From contig CALDYR010000023.1 of NCBI GenBank assembly GCA_937944405.1, positions 1 to 64,000 of the forward strand: DNA of 64,000 nt. Direction: 5' to 3'. This document shows positions 39,903 to 49,755 of the stretch, in pieces. The notes beneath the pieces are model-generated. The model was not told where the DNA came from, ran no database searches, and worked only from the letters and a program-made list of their open reading frames with translations. The translations under genes and the position numbers were made by a program. The first letter of the stretch is position 1. Every line of letters starts with the position of its first letter. The stretch is from an uncultured Pirellulaceae bacterium (lineage in GTDB: Bacteria; Planctomycetota; Planctomycetia; Pirellulales; Pirellulaceae).

Positions 39903-41842
39903 GGTTGGTTCCCATCGGTTCGTTTTTCCATGAATTCAATACGTTCGATCACCATCGTTTTTGCGGGTGAACTAAATCCAGCGTCAAATTTAATCTGACG
40001 TGGCACTAACAGGTCACCATCGCGCTGGTAATCAGAAAACGTCAACCGGCAAGGGTCTGAATTGATTTCGGGAAACATTTCGACGCCTCGTAGCAGCGAC
40101 TTTTTTCGACCAAACAGAAAATGAGTTTCCGTAATACCGCGCGCCCCGATCAGAACGTCGTTGTTTTCCTGCTGAGGTGATCGTTCAACGGTGCCGGTGG
40201 GGAGGCTGCCGAAGTAATAGACATCGCCAAATTTCTCCGGCCCAGTTATCAACATCAACCGCCACACATGCAACGCAACCAGCAATCCGCCGGAACCAGG
40301 AGGGAAAAGCTGCTGCGACAGGTCCTCTTGGAGATCCAATACAAAAGACGAATCGCCAATCTTCAAACCCGATTTGTCATCGCCCAATAGCAACTGAAAC
40401 GGCACTTCGTCGGCTAAGGCTGGATCGTTTACCGTTCCGATGATTCTCCAGCGCCCCGGTTGTTGTTGCCATTGTCCGCCGACGGCGGTGAACTGTTTCC
40501 AAATGCGATCACGGATCTGCCGATTGAAATAGTAATTGATAAACCCGGGCCGTTTTATGTACAAATGGTTGAACGCGTGGTTTTCCTCAGCGTCGCGGTC
40601 TTCGAACTCATCTTCATCGCCGGACTGAGGCGGTTGAGGTTTGTCCGGTCCGGGGGCGTCGGGAGCAGGTGGTTGACCCGGGGGGGCGGATTCGGGAGGC
40701 TGGCCTTCGATGATCGCTTGTAGTTGTCCGGTCGCATGGACACCCGATAGACGAACCAAAATTTCGGACCGTTTGTTTTCGCGCTCATAAACGACTCGCG
40801 CTGGGAAACCTTTGGGCAAAATCCCAAGCACGTTTTTGAACTGGTTGACCGTTGAGATGGGCCGTCCGGCGAAAGAAACGATCACGTCATCGTATCTCAA
40901 CCCGCGCCGAAAGGCGTCAGAGGCAGGCAAAACATCGCTGACCCGCACGACGCCTTTATCATCCGATTCCACCGTTGCCCCTAAAGTCGCGTGGTCAACC
41001 AGACGCCCGCTTTTCAGATGGTCTAGAAAATAATTAATTTGATTGATGGTGATGGCGTAACCGACACCCACGTTGATGCGGCCTCGTTTTTCAAAGCTGC
41101 CGCGACCGTTGATGCCGATTAGGTTGCCGTCACTGTTGAACAACGCACCGCCAGAATTGCCGGGGTTGATCGACGCGTCTGTCTGCAAACAGTCGGCGTA
41201 CTCCAATAACGTTCCTGTGGGATATTGATAACGGTTTTTGCCAGAGATAATTCCCATGGAAACCGTCGGCTGAAAATTGGTGGCCAATAGGAAAGGATTC
41301 CCAATTGCAAAACACCATTGGCCGACGTTTACTTGGTCGCTATCGACGATCGTGGCCGTCGGGAAATCGTCTCTGCCCAACAGTTTTATCAGCGCGACGT
41401 CTCCGGTAGGATCAATGCCCACGATCACCGCGTCGTACAAAATGCCATCAGGCATGCTGCATTTCATAAACGCTCCGTTGCCTTCGACGACGTGAAAGTT
41501 GGTCAGTGCGTAACCATCGGGGGAAATCACAACACCGCTGCCGCCGCCTTGTCCCTTGGGAGCGAAAACTGCCACCGTCGCTTGCGTGGCTTTCGCGATC
41601 GCCGCAACGCGCTTCTTTTGAGCCTGTAACAGAGCATCGGGAACATCGACCCCAGCGGTCACAGAACCAGACTTCAGCGATTCCTCCAAAGGGCCCGCTG
41701 GGGGGAGATCCGAAGGTGTGCCCAATGCTTCAACCGAGGTGTCGTCTTCGCTGGCGGGCGTTTGAACGAAACAGAGGCCGAAGCTGGAATTGCAAAAAAG
41801 CAATATCAGAGTAATGGAAAGTACTTTCAACACGACGGTCAT
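39899..41842 (-). CDS. Trypsin-like serine protease with PDZ domain (DegP/HtrA-like), extended C-terminus
   Basis: GSGVVISPDGYALTNFHVVEG (His), GIDPTGDVALIKLLG (Asp), DASINPGNSGGALFNSDGNLIGING (Ser); PDZ FRRGLRYDDVIVSFAGRPISTVNQFKNVLG. Confidence 0.9.
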   Translation of the reverse strand: MTVVLKVLSITLILLFCNSSFGLCFVQTPASEDDTSVEALGTPSDLPPAGPLEESLKSGSVTAGVDVPDALLQAQKKRVAAIAKATQATVAVFAPKGQGGGSGVVISPDGYALTNFHVVEGNGAFMKCSMPDGILYDAVIVGIDPTGDVALIKLLGRDDFPTATIVDSDQVNVGQWCFAIGNPFLLATNFQPTVSMGIISGKNRYQYPTGTLLEYADCLQTDASINPGNSGGALFNSDGNLIGINGRGSFEKRGRINVGVGYAITINQINYFLDHLKSGRLVDHATLGATVESDDKGVVRVSDVLPASDAFRRGLRYDDVIVSFAGRPISTVNQFKNVLGILPKGFPARVVYERENKRSEILVRLSGVHATGQLQAIIEGQPPESAPPGQPPAPDAPGPDKPQPPQSGDEDEFEDRDAEENHAFNHLYIKRPGFINYYFNRQIRDRIWKQFTAVGGQWQQQPGRWRIIGTVNDPALADEVPFQLLLGDDKSGLKIGDSSFVLDLQEDLSQQLFPPGSGGLLVALHVWRLMLITGPEKFGDVYYFGSLPTGTVERSPQQENNDVLIGARGITETHFLFGRKKSLLRGVEMFPEINSDPCRLTFSDYQRDGDLLVPRQIKFDAGFSSPAKTMVIERIEFMEKRTDGNQP

Positions 41843-42004
41843 GCTATGGTCCGCTGGCTTCTTTGTGATGAGCTGGATGGAACCATCATAGCAAGCCTAC
41901 CGGGCAATGACGAGCCAGTGCTGGGGTTGTTTTTATCTGATCGCTGATTTCGATGGTATTGGCGGAAACGAAACTGCGAGTTTCGCGCCCCGTGGTGAAA
42001 GAGA

Positions 42005-42301
42005 CTACCGACAGTCAACCTTCGGCGTAATAATCGAAAGATCATGCCGTCGAGCGATCTCTTCGATCAGCGGGCCGAGCTTATTGGATTCAAGGAAACG
42101 AGAGCGTAACAAATCAAAGCTCTTGTTGGACCGCACCTGCATGCGCTTCGCGACCGTCCTCCATCGCAAGTCTAATAGACTGACCTCTAGCGGCCGAACA
42201 TCGAAAATGCTCAATGTGTCCGATTCAATCGCGTATTCCACCGAGTACTTAATCAGCCGACTGGTTGCTGAGTCGTCCCATAATAATAGCAGGGTCTGCA
42301 T
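42005..42301 (-). CDS. Small conserved-looking hypothetical protein
   Basis: ORF from ATG 42301: MQTLLLLWDDSATSRLIKYSVEYAIESDTLSIFDVRPLEVSLLDLRWRTVAKRMQVRSNKSFDLLRSRFLESNKLGPLIEEIARRHDLSI; no family recognised. Confidence 0.45.
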   Translation of the reverse strand: MQTLLLLWDDSATSRLIKYSVEYAIESDTLSIFDVRPLEVSLLDLRWRTVAKRMQVRSNKSFDLLRSRFLESNKLGPLIEEIARRHDLSIITPKVDCR

Positions 42302-42780
42302 TTTCGCGGCCTTATGTTTGGTTTGAGGGAGCATGGAACAATTGCCAACCGGGTTCGAGAAAAGAGCCCTCATTATTGGAGCCGAGATTGGGCATTCAAT
42401 GTTTTTTTAGCCCAAATCTCCAAAAAGTTAGAAGTATAATCAGGGTGGAATTGCCCTGCCATTGCACCGTCCTGTGGGTGCGGTGGTTTACTTAAGGGTC
42501 GTTTGGGTGCGTGTTTTGAATTGGTGATATCATTTTACAGCCCGGTTATCTTTGAGTGCGGTGCGACACTTCGGACGTTTAACACATCCACTGCGATCAG
42601 CGGAACCAATGGGGTTGTGGCGATTCGGCGTCCATTTACGGATTGAACTACCATCCTTTGGTATCTAAACTCCTTGCTTCGATGACGATGCAGATTGCGG
42701 CGGTTCAACAAATTCGAGGCCGCACACTTTTGAACAGACCTTTAAACAGACCTACCGACTGACTCGAAGGCCCAGAACTG

Positions 42781-44052
42781 ATGGCAGACATTTTCGACAA
42801 GTGCGATGAATTTTGGGACCGGATTAAAAAACTAACGGGTGAACATTTCGAGGACGGTGTAAACACTTTTTTTCGTGAATTCCCGATCATCAATTGTTTG
42901 CCTGAGGTGACCGTCAACGGCAAGCAATACATGCAGGTGGCCACCAACGATTACCTCGGACTGGCCACTCATCCAGATGTGGTCGCCGCCGCGACGGAAG
43001 TTTGCGAGACGTCTGGCGTCGGCACCCCACTGGGGGCTCGGCCTCTAACTGGCAACACGTCGTTGCATTTAGAACTGGAATCGAAACTGGCGGCGTTTCG
43101 AAAAACTGAAGGCGCGTTGGTCTTCAATCTTGGTTTAGGCGCTATGACCGGCACCGTCGCGTGCATGGTGGGACGAAAAGAGCGCGTCTTTGTCGACGCC
43201 TACGCTCACGGTTGCATTTCCGATGGTGCAAAATTGTGCAAGGGCGAAGCGACTTGGTTTGGCCACAACGATCTTGATGAACTTGAGCACTATTTAGAAC
43301 AGTGTCCAATCGATCAACCGAAAATGATCGCCGTCGATGGTGTCTACGGCATGACCGGAGATCTGGCGCCGCTGCCAGAACTGGTGGAACTGAAGAAAAA
43401 ATACAACGCGCGTTTGTTCGTCGATGATGCCCATGGGACTGGAGTGTTGGGCGATAACGGACGCGGCACGCCCGAGTTTTTTGGCGTAGAAGATGAAATC
43501 GATTTGCACGGTGGGACGTTCGCCAAAGCGTTCGGGACTTTTGGGGGGTATCTTTGCGGACCGCAGCACGTTTTGGATTTTATTAAATTTGTTTCGCCTG
43601 GGTTCGTCCTGACCAAAGCGCTGCCGGGCTGTATTACAAACGCGACGATAAAATCGTTGGCATTAATGCAGTCGATGCCCGAACGCCGGGAGCAGTTATG
43701 GGATAACTTGAATGTGCTCAGGAGTGGACTGCGCGAAGCTGGTTTCAATATCGGCAATCCCCAAGGAGCGGTGACGTCGATCTTCACCCGCGGGATGACG
43801 GCATTGGCGGCGGTAAAGCTGTTGGAGAATCAACACGGTATCATCGTCAACAACGTGATGTACCCGGCGGTTCCTTATGGAACTTCGATCATCCGAATCA
43901 CCGCCAGCGCCCTGCACACGACCGATCAGATGCAGACGTTGGTCGACGCCATCGTGGCGGTGTCCAAGGAAATACCGCTGCATCAAAGCAATGAGGCCGC
44001 GGCCCACATGGCCGCGTCAGCCGACAGCGCGTCAACGAACGGACAGGCGTGA
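42781..44052 (+). CDS. PLP-dependent alpha-oxoamine synthase (serine palmitoyltransferase / AONS / KBL family)
   Basis: NDYLGLATHPDVVAAATEVCETSGVGTPLGARPLTGNTSLHLELESKLAAF; LFVDDAHGTGVLGDNGRGTPEFFG; GGTFAKAFGTFGGYLCG (PLP Lys). Confidence 0.9.
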   Translation: MADIFDKCDEFWDRIKKLTGEHFEDGVNTFFREFPIINCLPEVTVNGKQYMQVATNDYLGLATHPDVVAAATEVCETSGVGTPLGARPLTGNTSLHLELESKLAAFRKTEGALVFNLGLGAMTGTVACMVGRKERVFVDAYAHGCISDGAKLCKGEATWFGHNDLDELEHYLEQCPIDQPKMIAVDGVYGMTGDLAPLPELVELKKKYNARLFVDDAHGTGVLGDNGRGTPEFFGVEDEIDLHGGTFAKAFGTFGGYLCGPQHVLDFIKFVSPGFVLTKALPGCITNATIKSLALMQSMPERREQLWDNLNVLRSGLREAGFNIGNPQGAVTSIFTRGMTALAAVKLLENQHGIIVNNVMYPAVPYGTSIIRITASALHTTDQMQTLVDAIVAVSKEIPLHQSNEAAAHMAASADSASTNGQA

Positions 44053-45215
44053 TGACCGATGAAACTGTTGGCATGGTCCAAAAGACATCCGAAAATCTCC
44101 GCATTGAGAAGGTTGAATCGGTTCAGCAGTGGCACAACTTCCATCGGTTAAAGATCGACCTCTACAAAAACGATCCAGCTGCTGCGATCCCGCTTCAATC
44201 GATGGAGCGCGATAAACTGGACCCTCAATCGGCTTTTTTCGAGCATGCTCAACGGGAGGCTTGGATATGTTTTTCCGGCCCACGCTGCGTCGGTCGTGTT
44301 GTGGCGATTTTAGATTCGCTGCACAACCAATACAACGAAGACACGTTAGGCTTCTTTGGTTTTTTTGAGTGTGTCGATGATGCCGACGCGGCCCAGTTGT
44401 TGCTGCAACAGGCTCAAACGTGGTTGAGGGGACGCGGATGTTCTTCGATGCGCGGACCGATGAGCCCGTCGATGAAGGGAGAAATGGGGGTGCTGGTCGA
44501 TGGATTCGAACACCCGCCGTCGATCATGATGGCCCATTCGTTGCCGTACTACGACGCGCTGTTGCAGAAGATAGGTTTCGACGTTGTGAAATCGTTTTAC
44601 GCGTTTCGCTTCATCAGCGACGATCCCCAGCACGCTGATAAAATTCGGAAGATGGATGAATTTGAAGCCAACGTTCTTAAACGATTTCCGAACCTGCGTT
44701 TCGAACAAATTAGCAAACAGGAGTTTGCTCAAACCGTTCACGCGGTCAATACGCTTGGCAACGAAGTCCGCAAACTGGGCTGGGGGTTCGTACCATCAAC
44801 GACCGCTGAAATTGACACGATGATTAAAAATCTCGGCCCTATCATTCGGCGTGAAGCCTTTCACGTGGCCTATTATGGAGATGAATTGGTCGGTTATGTG
44901 ATCGCAATTCCGGATATCAATTGGGCAATGCGGCGAACGTTCGGGAGATGGGATTGGTTCCGGAAGATTCAGTTGATGTTTTTACTCTCTCGAATCCCCA
45001 AATCGCGTATCATTGCGTTGGGGGCCGATGCTAAATTTCGCAACAAGGGAATCGCGATGCTGCTGATTAAGCGTTTGATTGATCGTCGGCAAGTCTTTCA
45101 GGAATGGGAGATGTCGTGGGTGCTTGAAGACAATGTCCGATCGCTAAGAGCGATCGAACGCGCGGTGAACTTAGATCGCTATAAAACGTGGCGGCTGTAT
45201 CAGAAGTCTCTCTAA
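44049..45215 (+). CDS. GNAT-fold acyltransferase family protein, overlapping the oxoamine synthase
   Basis: VGRVVAILDSLHNQYNEDTLGFFGFFECVDDADAAQLLLQQAQTWLRGRGCSSMRGPMSPSMKGEMGVLVDGFEHPPSIMMAHSLPYYDALLQKIGFDVVKSFYAF; C-terminal GNAT-like ADAKFRNKGIAMLLIKRLI. Overlaps the upstream gene by 4 bp. Confidence 0.78.
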   Translation: MMTDETVGMVQKTSENLRIEKVESVQQWHNFHRLKIDLYKNDPAAAIPLQSMERDKLDPQSAFFEHAQREAWICFSGPRCVGRVVAILDSLHNQYNEDTLGFFGFFECVDDADAAQLLLQQAQTWLRGRGCSSMRGPMSPSMKGEMGVLVDGFEHPPSIMMAHSLPYYDALLQKIGFDVVKSFYAFRFISDDPQHADKIRKMDEFEANVLKRFPNLRFEQISKQEFAQTVHAVNTLGNEVRKLGWGFVPSTTAEIDTMIKNLGPIIRREAFHVAYYGDELVGYVIAIPDINWAMRRTFGRWDWFRKIQLMFLLSRIPKSRIIALGADAKFRNKGIAMLLIKRLIDRRQVFQEWEMSWVLEDNVRSLRAIERAVNLDRYKTWRLYQKSL

Positions 45216-45415
45216 CCCTTCGCCGAAGTCCGATTTTTTAAACACCAAAGGCGTTAAAGCGTTAGCGCGTCGATCGGGGTGGTTTAAAGCCTAGGGCAAC
45301 CTTGAGCTAAACGTAGTTTTTTAAACGTAGTTTATGGCGTGGGATTAGTACCGAGCCGTCGCCTCAATGGAAGATTTCGGAACCGATGAACACGGCGCTT
45401 ACCTTGGGTTGATCA

Positions 45416-46609
45416 ATGATTATTCACATCGACATGGATGCCTTTTACGCGTCCATCGAAATACGCGACAACCCAAATCTGGTCGGCAAGCCGGTTGTGG
45501 TGGGGGGATCGGTGAAGGGGCGCGGTGTCGTTGCGGCCGCCAGTTACGAGGCCCGTAAGTATGGCGTTTATAGTGCGATGTCGTCGCAGGTCGCGTTGCG
45601 AAAATGCCCTCAACTGGTGTTTGTAAAAGGTCGCATGGAGCATTACGCGTCTGTTTCCCGGCAAATTCGAGACATTTTCTTCCACTATACTTCGTTGGTA
45701 GAACCGTTGTCATTGGACGAAGCTTTCTTGGATGTCACCGGGTGTCAAAGACTATTGGGCGACGCGCTGACGATCGCACAGTCCATCAAAAAACAGATCC
45801 GCGATGAAACCGGTCTGGTTGCTTCGGCCGGCGTGGCTCCTAATAAATTTTTAGCGAAAATCGCCAGCGATTGTGATAAACCGGATGGGTTGACCTTCGT
45901 CGATCCGCAAAACGTTCAGGATTTTCTTGATCCCTTACCGATCTCCAGAGTTTGGGGCATCGGGCCAGTCACGGAGAAAAAGTTCGCCCGGCACGGCGTC
46001 ACCCACGTTCAGCAATTGCGAGCGCTGTCGATGGAAGTGCTTCAGCGCGATTTTGGGATCAACGGCGATCATTTTTACAAATTGGCCCGTGGTATCGATG
46101 ACCGCGCTGTGGTGCCTGATCGGGTGGCAAAATCGGTTTCCCACGAGAAAACATTTCCGTTGGACATCTTCGACAGCGAAGTCCTAGCGGCATGGTTATT
46201 CGAGTTGACCGATCAGGTGGGCCGCAGGCTGCGCCGCCACGACCTTTTCGCAAAGACGGTGAAACTGAAGTTTCGTTATGATGACTTTGAAACGCTGGTC
46301 AGAAGCCGATCCATCGCTGCGACTAATACGACGCAAGTGTTGTTTGATACCGCCGCCGATTTGATGTCCGAAATCAATTGGCGGCAGCAACGCGGGGTCC
46401 GTTTGCTTGGAATGGGAGTCAGCAATTTAGCGGCTCAGGCGCCGGTCCAACTGACGCTGTTCGATCAGCCAGAAAAAACGAAACAAGCGCGCATCGACGA
46501 TCTGGCCGATGCGATTCGCGATAAATTCGGTTCGTCCAAACTCCATCGCGGTAGCAATTTAGAACATGATATTCGGTTGCAGCCTGACCCCACAATAGGC
46601 AACCAGTAA
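45416..46609 (+). CDS. dinB: DNA polymerase IV (Y family)
   Basis: IIHIDMDAFYASIEIRDNP; GRGVVAAASYEARKYGVYSAMS; PLSLDEAFLDVTG; ASAGVAPNKFLAKIASDCDKPDGL. Confidence 0.96.
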   Translation: MIIHIDMDAFYASIEIRDNPNLVGKPVVVGGSVKGRGVVAAASYEARKYGVYSAMSSQVALRKCPQLVFVKGRMEHYASVSRQIRDIFFHYTSLVEPLSLDEAFLDVTGCQRLLGDALTIAQSIKKQIRDETGLVASAGVAPNKFLAKIASDCDKPDGLTFVDPQNVQDFLDPLPISRVWGIGPVTEKKFARHGVTHVQQLRALSMEVLQRDFGINGDHFYKLARGIDDRAVVPDRVAKSVSHEKTFPLDIFDSEVLAAWLFELTDQVGRRLRRHDLFAKTVKLKFRYDDFETLVRSRSIAATNTTQVLFDTAADLMSEINWRQQRGVRLLGMGVSNLAAQAPVQLTLFDQPEKTKQARIDDLADAIRDKFGSSKLHRGSNLEHDIRLQPDPTIGNQ

Positions 46610-46696
46610 CCGCTCCGTTGCACTGGCCGGCATGCTGGGGGAACCGTGACCGGTGCGAGTCGCGGTCCGGTGTTGTGCTCCATTTCCATCTTGTGC

Positions 46697-49117
46697 CTAA
46701 CTTCCACCAAACAAAATCAGTCGTTGTTTGGTTCGTAGCTGCGGAGTGGTTTGCGGGTTGGGGGCTCCGGTTAATACGGCGGCCCCGGTTGGCAAATTTT
46801 GCATTTTCTCTTCGTAAAAAGTTTCGAAGTTTGGCCCCGACAAAAGCTTCCGATTCCGGTTAGAAACAGGCGTCAGAAACTCGACTCTCGGGAATTCGTC
46901 GGTGTTTAAGTTTTGCGTCGAATTCGCAATCCAATCACCCGCGTAGTGCTGCCAGAGCCGAGTTACCGAACTCACATGAGGATCAACGGCCTGGCGATTG
47001 AGGTTGACCGATTCAATGCGTTGCGACAGTTGATCAGCGTTTAGTTCGATAGAGGTTTGGCTGCCGACCAAGGCCAAGACGGGCTTACGGTTGCTCATTT
47101 GCCCCCACCAAATTGACGTGTGCGGAAAAACACTGGCAAAGCTATTGGCAATGGATTCAAATTCCTCGGCCCCAATCTGATACAGGGGTAACCACTGGCA
47201 GAAAACTCCGTTCTTGTTTAATCGCTGTGATGAAACGCGGTAGTGTTCGACAGTGTATAGGTATCCCGACTGGCTTTCCCATGGCACGAACAGGTCCGAT
47301 ACGATCACGTCATATTTTTTGGGGTGGGCTAAGAGAAAATGCCGAGCGTCGTCGACGTGGATTCTTGTTTTTGGATTCTCGATGATGTTGTAGTTGAACT
47401 TCGACAGCATTCGCACCGCGTCAACCACTTCGGGGATCAGTTCGACCGCTTCGATCGATTTCAATTCCTGGTGAGGGACTGCGCCACCGGCGGTCATGCC
47501 GGTGCCCAATCCTAAGAACAACACAGAGCTTGGGTGGGGGTGCAAAAACAATGGAATGTGAGCTTGCCTGAACTCGCGTACGTTGCTTCCGGTGCGGCCG
47601 AAGCGGTAGTGCAGATTTTGCCTAATTTTATAAACGGGTGACTCTTTGAGCTTCACCACGTCGATCCATCCATAGGGCGACCGGAAACGTTTGATTACTT
47701 CTTCGCCCAATTTTACCCTGCCGTATTCCGCATCGTTTGGGCTTTGCAAACTGACCACGGCGCAGAAGAGAAAACAAGCCGCCGAAAGCAATGCCGTCAA
47801 TCGATTTTTCGTTTTTAGCAGCAAGTACAACGCACACAATAAAAACAGCGTCGCGATCACGGCGACCGACTGCCATAAGCCGACATGCACAAGCATGAAA
47901 TAGCTGGCAAATAGTGCTCCTGAAGCGGCGCCCAACGTATTGAACGAGGTCAACGTTCCGACCGTATGCCCGTGAGACTTTGAGGTGCCCGCCATCGACC
48001 AAATCAAAGGCAACAACATCCCCAGACAAAGGACGCTCGGTCCGATCGTGGCGGACACCAGCAGAAAAGCGCCAGTGATATAGCCAGAAAATGAAGTCCC
48101 CGCTGAAAAGTATTTCAGTTCGGTAAAGTGAACGAAACCGATGACCGCCCAGAGTGTAAAAATGGCGCCCAACGCAGTCGCGCAGCCCGCCAGCCTGTTG
48201 GCTCCGACGAACCGCTGTAGCGCGCTGGCCATTCCCGCGCCCGCTGATAATGCCGCTAAAAAAACGGCGACCACGACGCCAAAGGTGTAGGTGCTGTTAT
48301 GAAAGACCAACGCAAACATGCGGGTAAATAGAACCTGGAGTGCCAGCGTTCCAAACCCATAAACAAACGAAAGTATCCAAAAAACAACAGGAAGCAGGGG
48401 AGCGCTTTGATGTGTTTGTTGGCGGGCGTCAGCGGGTAGGGCAGGGGGGGCCAAAGAAGCGCAGTGTAACGGGGAGGGAGGTAAATTAGTCGCGGTTTTT
48501 GCGGTTCTTAGCGCCAACACCGCGCACAACAGCGATAGCCCCACCCCGAGGTAACTGCTGCCCTGTACGCCAAGGTTGATGATTAACCAAAAAGTCGTCA
48601 ATACCGTTCCGGCTAAGGCCCCGAACGTATTGAGTGCGTAGGCGTAGGTGATTTGCCGAACTGATTTGGAAACGGCGCAATCGTCTGATAAAAGTTCGGC
48701 CATCAGTGGCAACGTCATGCCCATTGAAACGGTGGCCGGCAACAGCAATAAAAAACTAAAAGCGCTTCTCATGAACGTCTGCCACGCCCAATTTGAATCC
48801 GACAACAGCGGGGAAAACATCGGCGATTCTGATGCGGCGATCAGCATGGGGACCGCAACTGCCCACATCGCGATCACAAATTCGGCTATTGCGTATCCCA
48901 ATAGCGGTTGAATTCGTTTTGCGGTTCGCGCCCCCAACCAATACCCAAGTCCCATGCCGGCGAAGTAACTGGCCAACACTGTTGACGCCGCTCCAACGGT
49001 GTGGCCAAACAGGAGCCCGATCTGTCGGGACCACGAAATCTCATAGATCAAACCCGCCATTCCCGACAGAAAGAAGATCCAATAAACCGACAAAGTGGTG
49101 CGCGTCTGTAGTTTCAT
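46697..49117 (-). CDS. Fused multi-TM / spermidine synthase-like protein
   Basis: About 12-14 TM segments, then spermidine synthase-like domain: VLFLGLGTGMTAGGAVPHQELKSIEAVELIPEVVDAVRML, IHVDDARHFLLAHPKKYDVIVSDLFVPWESQSGYLYTVEHYR. Confidence 0.85.
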   Translation of the reverse strand: MKLQTRTTLSVYWIFFLSGMAGLIYEISWSRQIGLLFGHTVGAASTVLASYFAGMGLGYWLGARTAKRIQPLLGYAIAEFVIAMWAVAVPMLIAASESPMFSPLLSDSNWAWQTFMRSAFSFLLLLPATVSMGMTLPLMAELLSDDCAVSKSVRQITYAYALNTFGALAGTVLTTFWLIINLGVQGSSYLGVGLSLLCAVLALRTAKTATNLPPSPLHCASLAPPALPADARQQTHQSAPLLPVVFWILSFVYGFGTLALQVLFTRMFALVFHNSTYTFGVVVAVFLAALSAGAGMASALQRFVGANRLAGCATALGAIFTLWAVIGFVHFTELKYFSAGTSFSGYITGAFLLVSATIGPSVLCLGMLLPLIWSMAGTSKSHGHTVGTLTSFNTLGAASGALFASYFMLVHVGLWQSVAVIATLFLLCALYLLLKTKNRLTALLSAACFLFCAVVSLQSPNDAEYGRVKLGEEVIKRFRSPYGWIDVVKLKESPVYKIRQNLHYRFGRTGSNVREFRQAHIPLFLHPHPSSVLFLGLGTGMTAGGAVPHQELKSIEAVELIPEVVDAVRMLSKFNYNIIENPKTRIHVDDARHFLLAHPKKYDVIVSDLFVPWESQSGYLYTVEHYRVSSQRLNKNGVFCQWLPLYQIGAEEFESIANSFASVFPHTSIWWGQMSNRKPVLALVGSQTSIELNADQLSQRIESVNLNRQAVDPHVSSVTRLWQHYAGDWIANSTQNLNTDEFPRVEFLTPVSNRNRKLLSGPNFETFYEEKMQNLPTGAAVLTGAPNPQTTPQLRTKQRLILFGGS

Positions 49118-49755
49118 TTACGGTAGGGTGGACGCTGAGGAAACTGGAGTTGGATATGGGCAGTAGGAAACAGCGATCCCTGTGCTTTCCGCGAAGGCAT
49201 GCACAACGCTGCGGGGTGGGCTGAATTGCTCACCGATGCCTTGAACGGAGCGTTACCGATGCCACAGCATCCAACGGTCGTGCCGCTTTATTGGCCGATC
49301 GATGTCGATTAGCTTTTACGAACAACCGATAAATCAACCAACAAATGGGATTGTCCCGTTGCCGATTTTATCGGATTTAAAAAAATCCGTACAGTCGGCA
49401 CGAGCGTTGTACTTTCGCGATGGTCGCTGCGTTGGGGATGGCACGGTGTTAAAATTTGCTGGGAAGTTACAATAAACAGCCTTTTCGTGCGTTGCGTGTC
49501 ACGTCATGAGTCGTTTCTCGTCGATATCTTTGTAATGGCGGGGCTTGGGATCTGGCGAGGCGCCCGATCGTTAGACCGGCGTTGTGCTAAAATTTCTAAA
49601 GAACCTTTTACTGGGGCGGTGAATGGTAAGCAGATATCCGATTTAGAACTTTCGATTCCCACGGCCATTTTTTTACATGGTCACGCTTCGGTTTTTACGT
49701 ACAAAGCGTTTTTTCAGCGCCCTAAAATTCGATTTATATATCGGAGCCTTCAACA

